A DNA stretch of 64,000 bases. It comes from Clostridium cellulovorans 743B (GTDB taxonomy: Bacteria; Bacillota; Clostridia; Clostridiales; Clostridiaceae). The stretch lies in the NCBI RefSeq assembly GCF_000145275.1, contig NC_014393.1:806001-870000 (forward strand), read 5' to 3'. A model generated the notes under the pieces. The model had not been told where the DNA came from, did not search any database, and saw only the letters and a list, made by a program, of their open reading frames with translations. The position numbers and the translations under genes are program-made. Each line of letters begins with the position of its first letter. Position 1 is the first letter of the stretch. This document shows, piece after piece, positions 1 to 10,272 of the stretch.

Positions 1-31
1 TAGAATAGTGACTTAGAAGAAAGGAAGTGGA

Positions 32-3000
32 ATGATGGATAGATTAGAAAATCACGCTCTTGATATATCCCAAAACTTCTCGGAAACAAAGGAAGCTAAC
101 AGCAAACAAGCGATAAGAAAGCTATTAGACGAAAGTTATAAAGAAATAATCAAAGGCTATGAATATATTGATAAAGATGTTAGAGATAAAAAAGAGGTTA
201 TCCCTGCTTCTCAATGGTTGCTAGATAATCTTTATCTTATAGAAAAAGAGTATAAGGATATTAAGTTTAAGACACCAAACTTTTTTTATAAAAGGCTTCC
301 TGTACTCACGAAGGGGGAACTAGCTGGTTTCCCAAGAGTTTATCAAATAGCAGCGAGTATAGTTGCTTATACAGAAGGAAAGATATGCAAAGGTTCTATA
401 GAATCTTTTATAAATGCATATCAAGAGATAACTACTTTAACATCCTGTGAACTTTGGGCTTTGCCAATTATGCTAAAAGTAGCTCTAATTAAAAATATAA
501 GCATTGTTACAAGGCAAATGGCTTTTGCTCAAAAAGAAAAAAAGATAGGAGATTCTATTGCTGATGAATTAGTAATATATAGTGACGATGAAGAAAGAAT
601 AAATAAAACTTTAAACTCAATTGATATAGAAAATCCTCTTTCATCTCACTTTATAGAGCGGGTTTTAAAGACTTTAAGGGATAATGGCTGTGAAAATCCG
701 AGAATATACAAATGGTTTGATGAAGCATTGGATAGACAGGGTGATAATGCAGAAAGAATGATATTGATAGATCATCAAAAACAAGGATATTTTCAGCTTA
801 CTTTAGATAATTCTATAAGTGGAATAAGAGAGATCTCATCTATAAGTTGGAGTGCTTTCTTTGAAGAATTTAGCTTTGTAGAAAAATTGCTTAGGGCAGA
901 TCCAGCAGGTGTTTATAAGAAAATGGATTTTGATACAAGGGATTATTATAGGCATAAAGTTGAATGCTATTCTAGAAAATTCAAGGTATCTGAAACTTAC
1001 ATAGCTAAGCAACTTTTAGAATGTGCAGGAAATGAGACTGAGGAGCATAAAAGACATATCGGTTATTATCTTATAGACGAAGGTATAGCTTGCCTGAAAA
1101 AAGAGGTAAATTATAAAGATAAGTGGGTAGATATAATAAGAAGTCACTTAAGAAAAAACAATGCCACTTATTATATATTCACTATTGTATTAGGTACTAT
1201 ACTTTTAGAACTGTTAATTATGCTTTCTACTTACAGGAATGATAGTAATGTGATTATATGGAAATATATTATAGCTATATTGGTTATTCTTATTCCTTGT
1301 TCAGAAATAGTAAATGCAATTCTAAATTGGAGTATTAATAACCTTATACAAAGAAGATTTGTACCTAAGATGAATTTAGAAGATGGAATTCCTGATGAGG
1401 ATAAAACAATCGTAGTTATTCCAACTATTATAGATTCTGAAAAGAGAGCTGAAGAATTAGCAAGACATATGGAAACTTATTATCTAGCCAATGAAGATAA
1501 AAATCTATATTTTGCTATTTTGGGAGATTATGTGGACTACAAATCCGAGCATAAGGATAACGATGAACAGATAAAAAATGCTGCTCTTGATGCAATCCAT
1601 AGGTTAAATAAAAAGTATGCATCTATAAAAGAACAAAGGTTTTTTTACTTAAATAGAAAACGACAATATAATGAAAAAGAAAAATTGTGGTTAGGATGGG
1701 AAAGAAAACGTGGTAAACTAATGGAATTTCTTGACTTACTAAAAGGAAATGAAAAGGTTAGTTATAATGTCATTAGCGGAAATCTTTCAAATCTCAGGAA
1801 GTCAAAATATATAATAACTTTAGATGCAGACACTCAATTACCGATGGATACTGCAAAAAGGTTAATAGGTGCAATGAGCCATGTACTTAATAGGCCTGTA
1901 ATGGATAAAGGTGGAAAGCAAGTTTTAAGGGGTTATGGGTTAATGCAACCTAGAATAAATATTAGTGCAATCAGTGCTAATAAAACCATGTTTGCTAGGA
2001 TATTTTCTGGAGATATTGGAATAGATACTTATACCATGGCTATATCAGATGTGTATCATGATAGTTTTGGAGAAGGTATTTTTACGGGTAAAGGAATTTT
2101 TGACATAGATACTTTTCATAGTATATTAAATGATGCTTTTCCGGAAAATGCAATTTTAAGTCATGACCTTATTGAAGGTTCCTTTGTTAGATGCGCTTTA
2201 GTCAGTGATATTGCTTGTATTGATGGCTATCCTGCTTATTATATTGCTTCAATTAAGAGATTGCATAGATGGGTAAGAGGTGATTGGCAGTTATTACCAT
2301 GGATCTTCAAAAAATCAGTGCTAAATGGATTATCAAGATGGAAGATGATAGATAATTTAAGAAGAAGTTTAATTTCACCATCTTTAATAATATTGGTGAT
2401 GCTATCTTTTCAGGTGCTTCCATTAAATAATGAGTTGTGGCTTGCCATAGCAATTATAGCATTAATTACACCTCTGCTCTTTGATGTGTCTGAGGCTATA
2501 GTAGCACCTATCAAAGGGATTAGTTTGTCAGGTAAAATATCTCAAGGCAAAAATGTAATAGAGCAAGTATTCTTGATATTTTTGTTCTTGCCTTATAATG
2601 GCTATATTATGTTACATGCTATCATAACAACTTTATATAGACTTTTTATATCTAAGAGGAATCTTCTTGAATGGCAAACTGCTGCTGATGCAGAAGCTAA
2701 AAGCGGAAAAACCTTAAAGAGCTACATTCAATACATGTGGCAAGGAAGCCTAATTGGATTGATTATTGGAATTTTAGCATTTAAACATGATATATATGCT
2801 GGTGCTTGGGCGATGCCGTCAGTGTTATTATGGATAATAAGTCCATATGTGGCTTACTTAATTAGTCGTGATAACTTAAAGGAAACTGTAGAATTTAGTG
2901 AAAGTGAAAGAATATTTATAAGAAAAGTTGCTAGAAAAACTTATGGCTATTTTGAAGATTTTGTAGGTGAGGAAACAAACTATTTAGCACCGGATAATTA

Positions 3001-6000
3001 TCAAGAAGATCCTTATGTAGGAGTAGCTCCAAGAACTTCTCCTACCAATATCGGAATGGGACTCACTGCTCTTATTTCTGCCCATGACTTGGGATATATA
3101 GATATATTTAATTTCACTAATAAATTTGAAAAAATAATAGACACTATGGAGAACTTAGAAAAATATAAGGGGCATTTTTATAATTGGTATGATACACAGA
3201 ACAGGAAACCATTATGTCCCAAATATGTATCTACTGTGGATAGTGGAAATTTATTAAGTTATCTTTGGCTTATACAATCTACTTTCAAGGATTACTTAAA
3301 TAAGCCCATTTTAGATTCAACTCTTAACGAAGGGCTCAAAGATATTATGAATTTAGTAGAAGAAGAGTTAGGATCTTCTTTGAAAAATAAAGATTTCTTT
3401 ACAAATATAAAGGCTGGAATGGATATTACGGAGTTTAATATTATTACCTTTAGAGGAGCATTAAGAAAAATTGCTGATGCTGTAAGGGAAATTGATAATT
3501 TAGTAGCTAGCGAGAATTTAGAGTCCTATTGGCTCCAGAAGTTAAAAAATTCTCTAAAGGAACATAGAAAAGCATTAGATAATTTATTTCCTTGGCTTGA
3601 AACTGTAGAAGGTGATTTGCCTACATATGAGAAAATATTAGAGCCACTAAATAATTTAGGCAGTAGTATCCTATTGAAAGATGTGCCAGCAGCTTCTGAA
3701 AAATTGATTGAAAATCTTAAGAAGGGTAAGTTCAACTTAAAGGATAAAAAGACAAATAGTATTTTGATGGAAGGAATAGAAAAAGGAAATAGATCGATTA
3801 CAGCTTTAATGTTAAGCTTAAAAACTCTTTCTTCTGCATGTAGGAAATTTGGAAATGACATGGATTTTCACATGCTTTTTGATAAGGGCAGAATGCTTTT
3901 TTCTATTGGTTATAATGTTGAGCATGATAAACTAGATAACTCTTTTTATGATCTGTTGGCATCAGAATCAAGAGCTACCAGTTTTATAGCTGTTGCAAAA
4001 GGAGATGTGCCTCAACATCATTGGTTTAAGCTTGGAAGAGCCATTACTTTGATGGATGGTAAGAGAAAAGGCTTGGTATCTTGGAGCGGAACTATGTTTG
4101 AATATATGATGCCGTTGTTGATTATGAAAAGCTATCCAGATACTCTCTTAAGCAATACTTATATTTCAGTAATAGAAGGGCAAAAGGACTATGGAAAGAA
4201 AAAAACAGTACCATGGGGGATATCAGAATCAGCGTTCTATTATTTTGATACTTTAAAAAACTATCAATATAAAGCTCATGGAGTACCAGGTATAGGTGTT
4301 AAGAGAGGACTTAGAGATGAACTTGTAATTTCTCCATATTCAACTATCATGGCTATGCAATTAGATTTAAGAAGTGGGTTAGAAAACTTGAAAGAGTTAT
4401 CTAAGGAAGGTCTTGAAGGAAAGTATGGTTATTATGAAGCTATAGATTACACTAAAGAAAGATTGCCTCAGGGAATGAATAAGGCTATAGTAAAGAATTT
4501 TATGGTTCACCATCAAGGCATGAGCCTAATGGCACTAAATAATATACTTAATAAGAATATCTTCCAAGAGAGATTTCATCGTATTCCAAGAGTAAGGGCT
4601 ACAGAACTATTACTCCAAGAAAGAATGCCAAAGCAAGTAGTTTACGATAGAGAAGTTAAGCTAGATACATCAGAGATAACTATAGATAAATCAAATATAA
4701 TCCTTAGGAAATTTTCAACTCCAAAAACTCCGCAACCAGAAGTTGTTTTATTATCCAATGGCTTCTATTCAACTATGTTGACTACTAGTGGAAGTGGTTA
4801 CAGTAAGGTTCAGGATATGATGCTTTATAGATGGCGGGAAGATATGACAATAAATGAAAGTGGTATGTTTATCTATATAAAGGATGTTAACGAGAATAAA
4901 TTTTGGAGTGCAACATATCAACCAACAAAGAAAGAGCCTGATGAATATAAGGTTGTTTTTGCTTTGGATAGTGCTGTATTTTCTAGAACTGATGATAAGA
5001 TTTTGACAGAGACGAAAATAGCAGTATCTAGTGAAGATAATGTTGAAGTTAGAGAAGTTTTCATAACTAATAGGAGCAATAAAGAAAAAACAATAGAGGT
5101 AACTAGCTACAGCGAGGTAACCTTAGCAACATATAGTGCCGATGCAGTTCATCCTGCTTTTAGCAATCTGTTCATTGGTACTGAGTTTGATGAGGAATTA
5201 AGTTGTGTTTATGCAAATAGAAGAGCAAGGGCTAAGGGTCAAATGGTTCCATGGATGATGCAGAATATAATTGTAGAAGATAAAGCACATGGAATGATTC
5301 AATTTGAAACTTCAAGAGAAAATTTTATAGGAAGAAATAGAGATTTATCTGAACCAGAGGCTATGGTAAGTGATTCAAAGCTTAAAAATTCAGAAGGTGC
5401 AGTTTTAGACCCTATAATTAGCTTAAGAAGAAGAATAAAACTAAAACCAGATGAAAGTTGTAAAGTTTATTTTGTAACGGCAACTGGTTGCGATAAGGAA
5501 GAAATTGTGACTCTTGCTAGAAAGTATAAGGAGGTTAATCATATAACAAATGTCTTTAGTCTAGCGAAAACTCACAGTGACATGGAATTAAAATACCTAG
5601 GTATCAAGTATCCACAAGCAAATTTATATCAATTTATGGCGTCTAGAATTTTATTCTTAAGTGATAACCTTAAAGATAGAGAAAATTATATTAGAGGAAT
5701 AAAACTAGGGCAGCAAGCGTTATGGGCATATGGTATATCAGGAGATTTACCTATATTATTGTTAAAGGTCTATAAAATTGTTGATAAGGGACTTGTAAAA
5801 CAAGTACTTAAGGTTCATGAGTATTGGTCTATGAAAGGCTTGAAGGTTGATTTAATAATTTTAGATATGGAAGAGAGTTCTTATGCAAAGACTGTTGCTA
5901 CGTATATAAGAGATACCATAGCTTCTAGTCATGTAAGAGAGAGAAAAAATAAACCAGGTGGAGTATTCTTTTACGATAGAGGGATGATACCAGAACAAAT

Positions 6001-8542
6001 TATTGAGTTGCTTATGGGAATTTCTAGATTGGTTATTGATGCAAATAATGGACTTTTAATAAATCAAATAAGATTTACTGAAAAGCCTGTAGAACTTGAA
6101 AAGCTTCCAGTATTAAAGGAGAAAAAGTACAATTATCAGGATACAGAAATAAAACTTCCAAAACTGGAGTTCTATAATGAATATGGAGGCTTTGATGAAG
6201 AAAATAATGAATATGTAATAAGTCTTAAGGATGGAAAGAAAACTCCAGCACCTTGGATTAATGTTATTTCAAATGAATCCTTTGGTCATCATGTATCGGA
6301 GATAGGAGTTTCTTATACTTGGCATAAAAATAGTAGGGAGAATAAACTTACTCCTTGGAACAATGATTGGATTCGAGATACACCTGGAGAAATTCTTTAT
6401 CTTAGAGATGAATATACCGGTGATATTTGGAATATCAATGCAAGTCCAATAAGGGATGAAAAACAATATTTAGTTCGCCATGGCTTTGGATATTCTTCTT
6501 TTGAACATGATCATATTGGAATCTACGGTAAAATGACTTTGTTTACTCCAAGAGGAGAAAACTTAAAAATTATATCAGTAAAGCTAAAGAATAATAGTGA
6601 TGAGAAAAGAAAAATATCCTTAACGTACTATGCACAGATGGTCATGGGGGTAATTCCAGAGAAAACTTCTGGTCAAATAGTAACTTCACTGATGGATAAA
6701 TGCATAACGGCGGAAAATCCTTATAGTCAAAGTTTCAATGGACTATATACTTATTTAACTATTGTTGGTGGAAGCAGTCTTTCATATTGTGGTAGCAGAA
6801 AAGAATTTTTAGGTAGAGAAGGTAAGTTAAAGGAGCCAGAAGCTCTTAAGTATAAAAATTTATCAAACAAGGTTGGTGGAGGTATCGACCCATGTTTAAG
6901 CTGTCAAAGTAAGATAGAAATAGAACCATCACAGGAAGTTGAACTTTTAGTATTACTTGGTGAAGACGATGAAAAACAAAAAATAGAATCTATAATAAAG
7001 AAATACAGTAAAGTAAAGAAAGCAGAAGAAGCGCTTAAGGAAGTTAAGGATTTCTGGATTGATTTACTTCAAACCATTAAAGTTAAAACACCAGATAAGG
7101 CAATGGACTTAATGCTAAATGGTTGGTTTATGTATCAAGATATAGCATGTAGGGTATGGTCTAGAACTGCCTTCTATCAATCAGGTGGGGCATATGGCTT
7201 CAGGGATCAGTTGCAAGATGTAATGAGTCTTAGCTATTTAAGACCAGAGATAACAAGAAAGCAAATAGAATATTCCTCAACTAGACAGTTCTTAGAAGGA
7301 GATGTTCAGCATTGGTGGCATCCAGTAGTAGATAGTGGTATAAGAACTAGATTTTCTGATGACTTGTTATGGCTACCATTTGTTGTTGCTGACTATATAA
7401 AGAATACAGGAGATTATTCTGTATTGGATGAAATGACACCATATCTTGAAGATGAACCATTAAGTGATGGTGAAGATGAAAGATATACTATATCTAAAGT
7501 CAGTGAAGTAAGTGGTTCCATTTACGAACATTGTTTAAAAGCTATAGAAAGAGGCTTAAGACTTGGGGAGCATAACATACCTTTAATGGGAAGTGGAGAT
7601 TGGAATGATGGTATGAGTACTGTCGGTAATGAAGGTAAAGGTGAAAGTGTATGGCTTGGATGGTTCTTATACAGCATCTTGAAGGATTTCACAAAGATTG
7701 CGGAATTCAGAGGTGATGGTGAAAAATCAAACTACTTCGCAAACTCTGCTGAAGAATTAAGAAAGAATATGGAGAAGCATGCTTGGGACGGAAGATGGTA
7801 CAGAAGAGCGTACTTTGATGATGGAACAGCATTGGGCTCTATTGAAAATGATGAATGTCAGATTGATTCTTTAGCTCAAAGCTGGGGTGTAATCTCTGGC
7901 GGGGCTTCAAAAACTCGTGCTATAGAGGCAATGAAGTCTATGGAAGATCGACTAGTTTTAGAAGATAAAAACATGATTTTATTGTTTACTCCTCCTTTTG
8001 ATAAATCAAAGCTTGAACCAGGATATATCAAAGGTTATGTAAAGGGCGTAAGAGAAAATGGAGGACAGTATACTCATGGATCTACTTGGGTAATTCTAGC
8101 GTATGCAATGCTTGGAGATCAGGAAAAAGCATATAAAGCATTTAATATGCTTAATCCTATAAGTCATACAAGATCACATTTAGATTGTCAATTATATAAG
8201 GTAGAACCTTATGTAGTAGTAGCAGATGTTTATTCTGCAGATGGCAACTATGGAAGAGGTGGTTGGAGTTGGTATACAGGAAGTGCTGGATGGATGTATA
8301 GAGCTGGAATTGATGGTATACTTGGACTTAAATTGAATTATGGAAAAGGATTTAAAGTAGAGCCATGTATTCCAGAAAGTTGGGATGGTTTTGAGATCAC
8401 ATATAAAAAAGATGGAGCAGTTTATCATATAAAGGTGGAGAGAAGTGAATCTAAGGCTATAATTTTAAATGATAAACCAATAACAGAAGATTTTATTCCT
8501 TATCAGAAGCCAGGAGAATACAAGGTAAAAGTTTATATATAA
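32..8542 (+). CDS. Cyclic beta-1,2-glucan synthase-like protein (GT84 + glucoamylase-like + GH94)
   Basis: A 2,836-residue membrane protein with the architecture and length (about 2,800 aa) of NdvB/Cgs cyclic beta-1,2-glucan synthases. In that family a GT84 domain polymerises glucose from UDP-glucose and the C-terminal GH94 phosphorylase domain trims chain length. Visible here: two membrane segments near residues 383-435; a glycosyltransferase core with LDADTQLP near residue 597 and later HRWVRGDWQ; a membrane cluster near 785-960; a glucoamylase-like middle region (about 1010-1540) containing MVHHQGMSLMAL; and GH94 beta-sandwich and (alpha/alpha)6 domains ending with GSGDWNDGMS near residue 2522, the site of the GH94 catalytic Asp. 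AGGAAG precedes the ATGATG start. It appears to be monocistronic. Synthesis of a cyclic product, rather than a linear beta-1,2-glucan, is inferred. Confidence 0.88.
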   Translation: MMDRLENHALDISQNFSETKEANSKQAIRKLLDESYKEIIKGYEYIDKDVRDKKEVIPASQWLLDNLYLIEKEYKDIKFKTPNFFYKRLPVLTKGELAGFPRVYQIAASIVAYTEGKICKGSIESFINAYQEITTLTSCELWALPIMLKVALIKNISIVTRQMAFAQKEKKIGDSIADELVIYSDDEERINKTLNSIDIENPLSSHFIERVLKTLRDNGCENPRIYKWFDEALDRQGDNAERMILIDHQKQGYFQLTLDNSISGIREISSISWSAFFEEFSFVEKLLRADPAGVYKKMDFDTRDYYRHKVECYSRKFKVSETYIAKQLLECAGNETEEHKRHIGYYLIDEGIACLKKEVNYKDKWVDIIRSHLRKNNATYYIFTIVLGTILLELLIMLSTYRNDSNVIIWKYIIAILVILIPCSEIVNAILNWSINNLIQRRFVPKMNLEDGIPDEDKTIVVIPTIIDSEKRAEELARHMETYYLANEDKNLYFAILGDYVDYKSEHKDNDEQIKNAALDAIHRLNKKYASIKEQRFFYLNRKRQYNEKEKLWLGWERKRGKLMEFLDLLKGNEKVSYNVISGNLSNLRKSKYIITLDADTQLPMDTAKRLIGAMSHVLNRPVMDKGGKQVLRGYGLMQPRINISAISANKTMFARIFSGDIGIDTYTMAISDVYHDSFGEGIFTGKGIFDIDTFHSILNDAFPENAILSHDLIEGSFVRCALVSDIACIDGYPAYYIASIKRLHRWVRGDWQLLPWIFKKSVLNGLSRWKMIDNLRRSLISPSLIILVMLSFQVLPLNNELWLAIAIIALITPLLFDVSEAIVAPIKGISLSGKISQGKNVIEQVFLIFLFLPYNGYIMLHAIITTLYRLFISKRNLLEWQTAADAEAKSGKTLKSYIQYMWQGSLIGLIIGILAFKHDIYAGAWAMPSVLLWIISPYVAYLISRDNLKETVEFSESERIFIRKVARKTYGYFEDFVGEETNYLAPDNYQEDPYVGVAPRTSPTNIGMGLTALISAHDLGYIDIFNFTNKFEKIIDTMENLEKYKGHFYNWYDTQNRKPLCPKYVSTVDSGNLLSYLWLIQSTFKDYLNKPILDSTLNEGLKDIMNLVEEELGSSLKNKDFFTNIKAGMDITEFNIITFRGALRKIADAVREIDNLVASENLESYWLQKLKNSLKEHRKALDNLFPWLETVEGDLPTYEKILEPLNNLGSSILLKDVPAASEKLIENLKKGKFNLKDKKTNSILMEGIEKGNRSITALMLSLKTLSSACRKFGNDMDFHMLFDKGRMLFSIGYNVEHDKLDNSFYDLLASESRATSFIAVAKGDVPQHHWFKLGRAITLMDGKRKGLVSWSGTMFEYMMPLLIMKSYPDTLLSNTYISVIEGQKDYGKKKTVPWGISESAFYYFDTLKNYQYKAHGVPGIGVKRGLRDELVISPYSTIMAMQLDLRSGLENLKELSKEGLEGKYGYYEAIDYTKERLPQGMNKAIVKNFMVHHQGMSLMALNNILNKNIFQERFHRIPRVRATELLLQERMPKQVVYDREVKLDTSEITIDKSNIILRKFSTPKTPQPEVVLLSNGFYSTMLTTSGSGYSKVQDMMLYRWREDMTINESGMFIYIKDVNENKFWSATYQPTKKEPDEYKVVFALDSAVFSRTDDKILTETKIAVSSEDNVEVREVFITNRSNKEKTIEVTSYSEVTLATYSADAVHPAFSNLFIGTEFDEELSCVYANRRARAKGQMVPWMMQNIIVEDKAHGMIQFETSRENFIGRNRDLSEPEAMVSDSKLKNSEGAVLDPIISLRRRIKLKPDESCKVYFVTATGCDKEEIVTLARKYKEVNHITNVFSLAKTHSDMELKYLGIKYPQANLYQFMASRILFLSDNLKDRENYIRGIKLGQQALWAYGISGDLPILLLKVYKIVDKGLVKQVLKVHEYWSMKGLKVDLIILDMEESSYAKTVATYIRDTIASSHVRERKNKPGGVFFYDRGMIPEQIIELLMGISRLVIDANNGLLINQIRFTEKPVELEKLPVLKEKKYNYQDTEIKLPKLEFYNEYGGFDEENNEYVISLKDGKKTPAPWINVISNESFGHHVSEIGVSYTWHKNSRENKLTPWNNDWIRDTPGEILYLRDEYTGDIWNINASPIRDEKQYLVRHGFGYSSFEHDHIGIYGKMTLFTPRGENLKIISVKLKNNSDEKRKISLTYYAQMVMGVIPEKTSGQIVTSLMDKCITAENPYSQSFNGLYTYLTIVGGSSLSYCGSRKEFLGREGKLKEPEALKYKNLSNKVGGGIDPCLSCQSKIEIEPSQEVELLVLLGEDDEKQKIESIIKKYSKVKKAEEALKEVKDFWIDLLQTIKVKTPDKAMDLMLNGWFMYQDIACRVWSRTAFYQSGGAYGFRDQLQDVMSLSYLRPEITRKQIEYSSTRQFLEGDVQHWWHPVVDSGIRTRFSDDLLWLPFVVADYIKNTGDYSVLDEMTPYLEDEPLSDGEDERYTISKVSEVSGSIYEHCLKAIERGLRLGEHNIPLMGSGDWNDGMSTVGNEGKGESVWLGWFLYSILKDFTKIAEFRGDGEKSNYFANSAEELRKNMEKHAWDGRWYRRAYFDDGTALGSIENDECQIDSLAQSWGVISGGASKTRAIEAMKSMEDRLVLEDKNMILLFTPPFDKSKLEPGYIKGYVKGVRENGGQYTHGSTWVILAYAMLGDQEKAYKAFNMLNPISHTRSHLDCQLYKVEPYVVVADVYSADGNYGRGGWSWYTGSAGWMYRAGIDGILGLKLNYGKGFKVEPCIPESWDGFEITYKKDGAVYHIKVERSESKAIILNDKPITEDFIPYQKPGEYKVKVYI

Positions 8543-8616
8543 ATTAAGAACTAGGATTTAAAAGTTTATAGATAAGGATTTCTAGTTAATTTAATCCAGT
8601 GGATAAAATTTTTGAA

Positions 8617-8696
8617 ATATATAATTCCCAATAATGCTTCTATATTAAATCCATAGACAGTTGATAAAATAATGTAGTTTTTAGTTGGAATAGCTA
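8617..8696 (+). repeat. Dispersed palindromic-end element, copy 1
   Basis: Copy of the window-wide family. The left end reads ATATATAATTCCCAATAATG and the core is TTCTATATTAAATCCATA. The right end, after AATGTAGTTTTTAG, is TTGGAATAGCTA and is more diverged than in other copies. The core matches copies 4 and 5 almost base for base. Together with copy 2 it fills most of the gap after the glucan synthase gene. Confidence 0.7.
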
Positions 8697-8733
8697 CAGT
8701 ATAATTATGAGAATAGGCAAGTTACGGATGAAA

Positions 8734-8804
8734 GTATATAAGTTCCACTTACGTTATGTAGCATAGTTAAAATAATATTAATTTATTTATTGGAACATAT
8801 ATAT
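8734..8804 (+). repeat. Dispersed palindromic-end element, copy 2
   Basis: A 71-bp short form with TATATAAGTTCCA at the left and TGGAACATATATA at the right, 37 bp after copy 1. The ends fit the family but the interior differs from copies 1 and 3-6. Confidence 0.7.
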
Positions 8805-8833
8805 TGAAAAGTTATATTAATTTAAAGTATGTA

Positions 8834-8878
8834 TTTAGAGTCTGACTTCAAAATGTATATTGAAGGTTAGACTCTAAA
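8834..8878 (+). promoter_or_regulatory. Long imperfect stem-loop before the amidase-like gene
   Basis: TTTAGAGTCTGACTTCA pairs with TGAAGGTTAGACTCTAAA across a 10-nt loop, with a small bulge. No T-run follows on either strand, so it does not look like an intrinsic terminator. It lies 26 nt upstream of the next start codon and could be an operator or leader hairpin. Confidence 0.5.
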
Positions 8879-8903
8879 ATTCATACGAAAATGGAGAATA
8901 ACC

Positions 8904-10163
8904 ATGAAAAGAAAAATCAAAAAAACATTAATGATTTGGATAATGGTTTTTGTCACTTTTACTACTTGTTCAGTTCAAGGGGTCACTTCAAAAGGAAAGG
9001 ATACTCCAGAACAAATAGTTGATAAATATTTTAGCTCTAGGATGAGAGCTATTGTAACTCAAAAAGTAGAAGATATGGATGTATTTTTTTCGAAGAAATA
9101 TCCATATTCACAAAAGAATCTGCTGTTTAATCATTGTTATATATTAAGAGATTACATTATAAATTTTGCAGAAGGCGATTATATTATTGAAAGAGTCGAG
9201 CCCATGCTGATTATTATGGAGAATGAAAAAAATAAGGAGCATTGCTGCATAAGAGCCACATTACTGTGCAATTTATATTGGAATGCAGGTAATCCTCTAG
9301 GAGAATCTGTAGCATCTCAGCTTCTTGAAAATCATCAAATCAATTTAACTTACGAAGAAGATGGTTGGAAAATAGAACGTGATATTTTTTGTACTGAAGC
9401 AGGAAGTTCGCTCAAAGCTGAAGAAGAAGATTTAGAAATTTTAATACAAAAAGATAATGAATTTAGAGTAAGAGCAGCAACTGCTATAGAAAAAGCAAAA
9501 GAGAGTGCACCAGCTAGAATAAAAATTATAGAGGATAAGGATGTGGATATGAATAATGCAGCTTTAACTTCTACAAACAATAAAACTCCTGAGGATAAAA
9601 ACAAAATTTATAATAGAGCCTTAGCATACAATTATGCTATAACTTATGCATTAGTTCCCAATCGAGCTTTTAGAAATATGGAAGTAACTTTTGATACAGG
9701 GGATGCTACAAACTTTGTTTCACAATGTATAAAAGCTGGTGGTGCTTTATGTGCGTATAATGAGGCGCTTCCATGGTATTATGAAAGTAAAAATACTCAT
9801 AGTACTTTAGATGATACTTGGTCTTGGCATTGGAGTACTCCAAGAGGACTTTTTTACATATTAGATGGAAACTATAAGAAGAATATTTTTGGACCTAAAG
9901 CTAAAATAAAAGTTATAAAAGGTGATAATAGTTTTGATAAATCCATGACTAGCGATATAATGCTTGGAGATGTTATACAATATGCTAAAGGCGAGAATGC
10001 TGATAGTATATATCATTCTTCAATAGTAACAGGCTTTTTATATAATAGCGGAAAAGGTTGGTATGAACCTCTAGTATCGCAACATTCATCAAATTTACTA
10101 AATGTTCCTTGGAAGAAGGGGGCTTATAAAACTTATTTTATTTCATTGACAGAAATAAATTAG
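8904..10163 (+). CDS. Secreted amidase-like protein (Amidase_6 type) with catalytic Cys replaced by Ala
   Basis: A 419-residue exported protein. The N-terminus has a basic start and a hydrophobic segment (about residues 6-27), typical of a signal peptide. An uncharacterised N-terminal domain (about 30-200) is followed by a C-terminal domain like the putative amidase family PF12671. Recognisable pieces are YNRALAYNYAITYAL, GDATNFVSQCIKAGG, an aromatic WSWHWSTPRGLFYIL stretch, YHSSIVTG and a late SQHSSN. In this family the motif is normally GDCTNFVSQ with Cys as nucleophile; here residue 268 is Ala (codon GCT). The protein may therefore be a non-catalytic wall-binding relative, unless Cys274 substitutes. 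The start follows GGAG. Two repeat copies and a stem-loop lie upstream. Confidence 0.72.
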   Translation: MKRKIKKTLMIWIMVFVTFTTCSVQGVTSKGKDTPEQIVDKYFSSRMRAIVTQKVEDMDVFFSKKYPYSQKNLLFNHCYILRDYIINFAEGDYIIERVEPMLIIMENEKNKEHCCIRATLLCNLYWNAGNPLGESVASQLLENHQINLTYEEDGWKIERDIFCTEAGSSLKAEEEDLEILIQKDNEFRVRAATAIEKAKESAPARIKIIEDKDVDMNNAALTSTNNKTPEDKNKIYNRALAYNYAITYALVPNRAFRNMEVTFDTGDATNFVSQCIKAGGALCAYNEALPWYYESKNTHSTLDDTWSWHWSTPRGLFYILDGNYKKNIFGPKAKIKVIKGDNSFDKSMTSDIMLGDVIQYAKGENADSIYHSSIVTGFLYNSGKGWYEPLVSQHSSNLLNVPWKKGAYKTYFISLTEIN

Positions 10164-10272
10164 TTATTAATAAATTTCATTAAAAATAGCTGATACTAAT
10201 ATATTTTAAGTATAATGAAGCTTTTGTCATAATATATATAACCAAGGATTAAAAATTTTTGGGGGATCAGTT

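Noticed and set aside
3526..3861. Antisense open frames within the glucan synthase gene (also 6269-6466 and 8192-8428)
   Set aside because: They lie opposite a strongly supported coding frame, lack ribosome binding sites and have low-complexity, hydrophobic products typical of AT-rich shadows.
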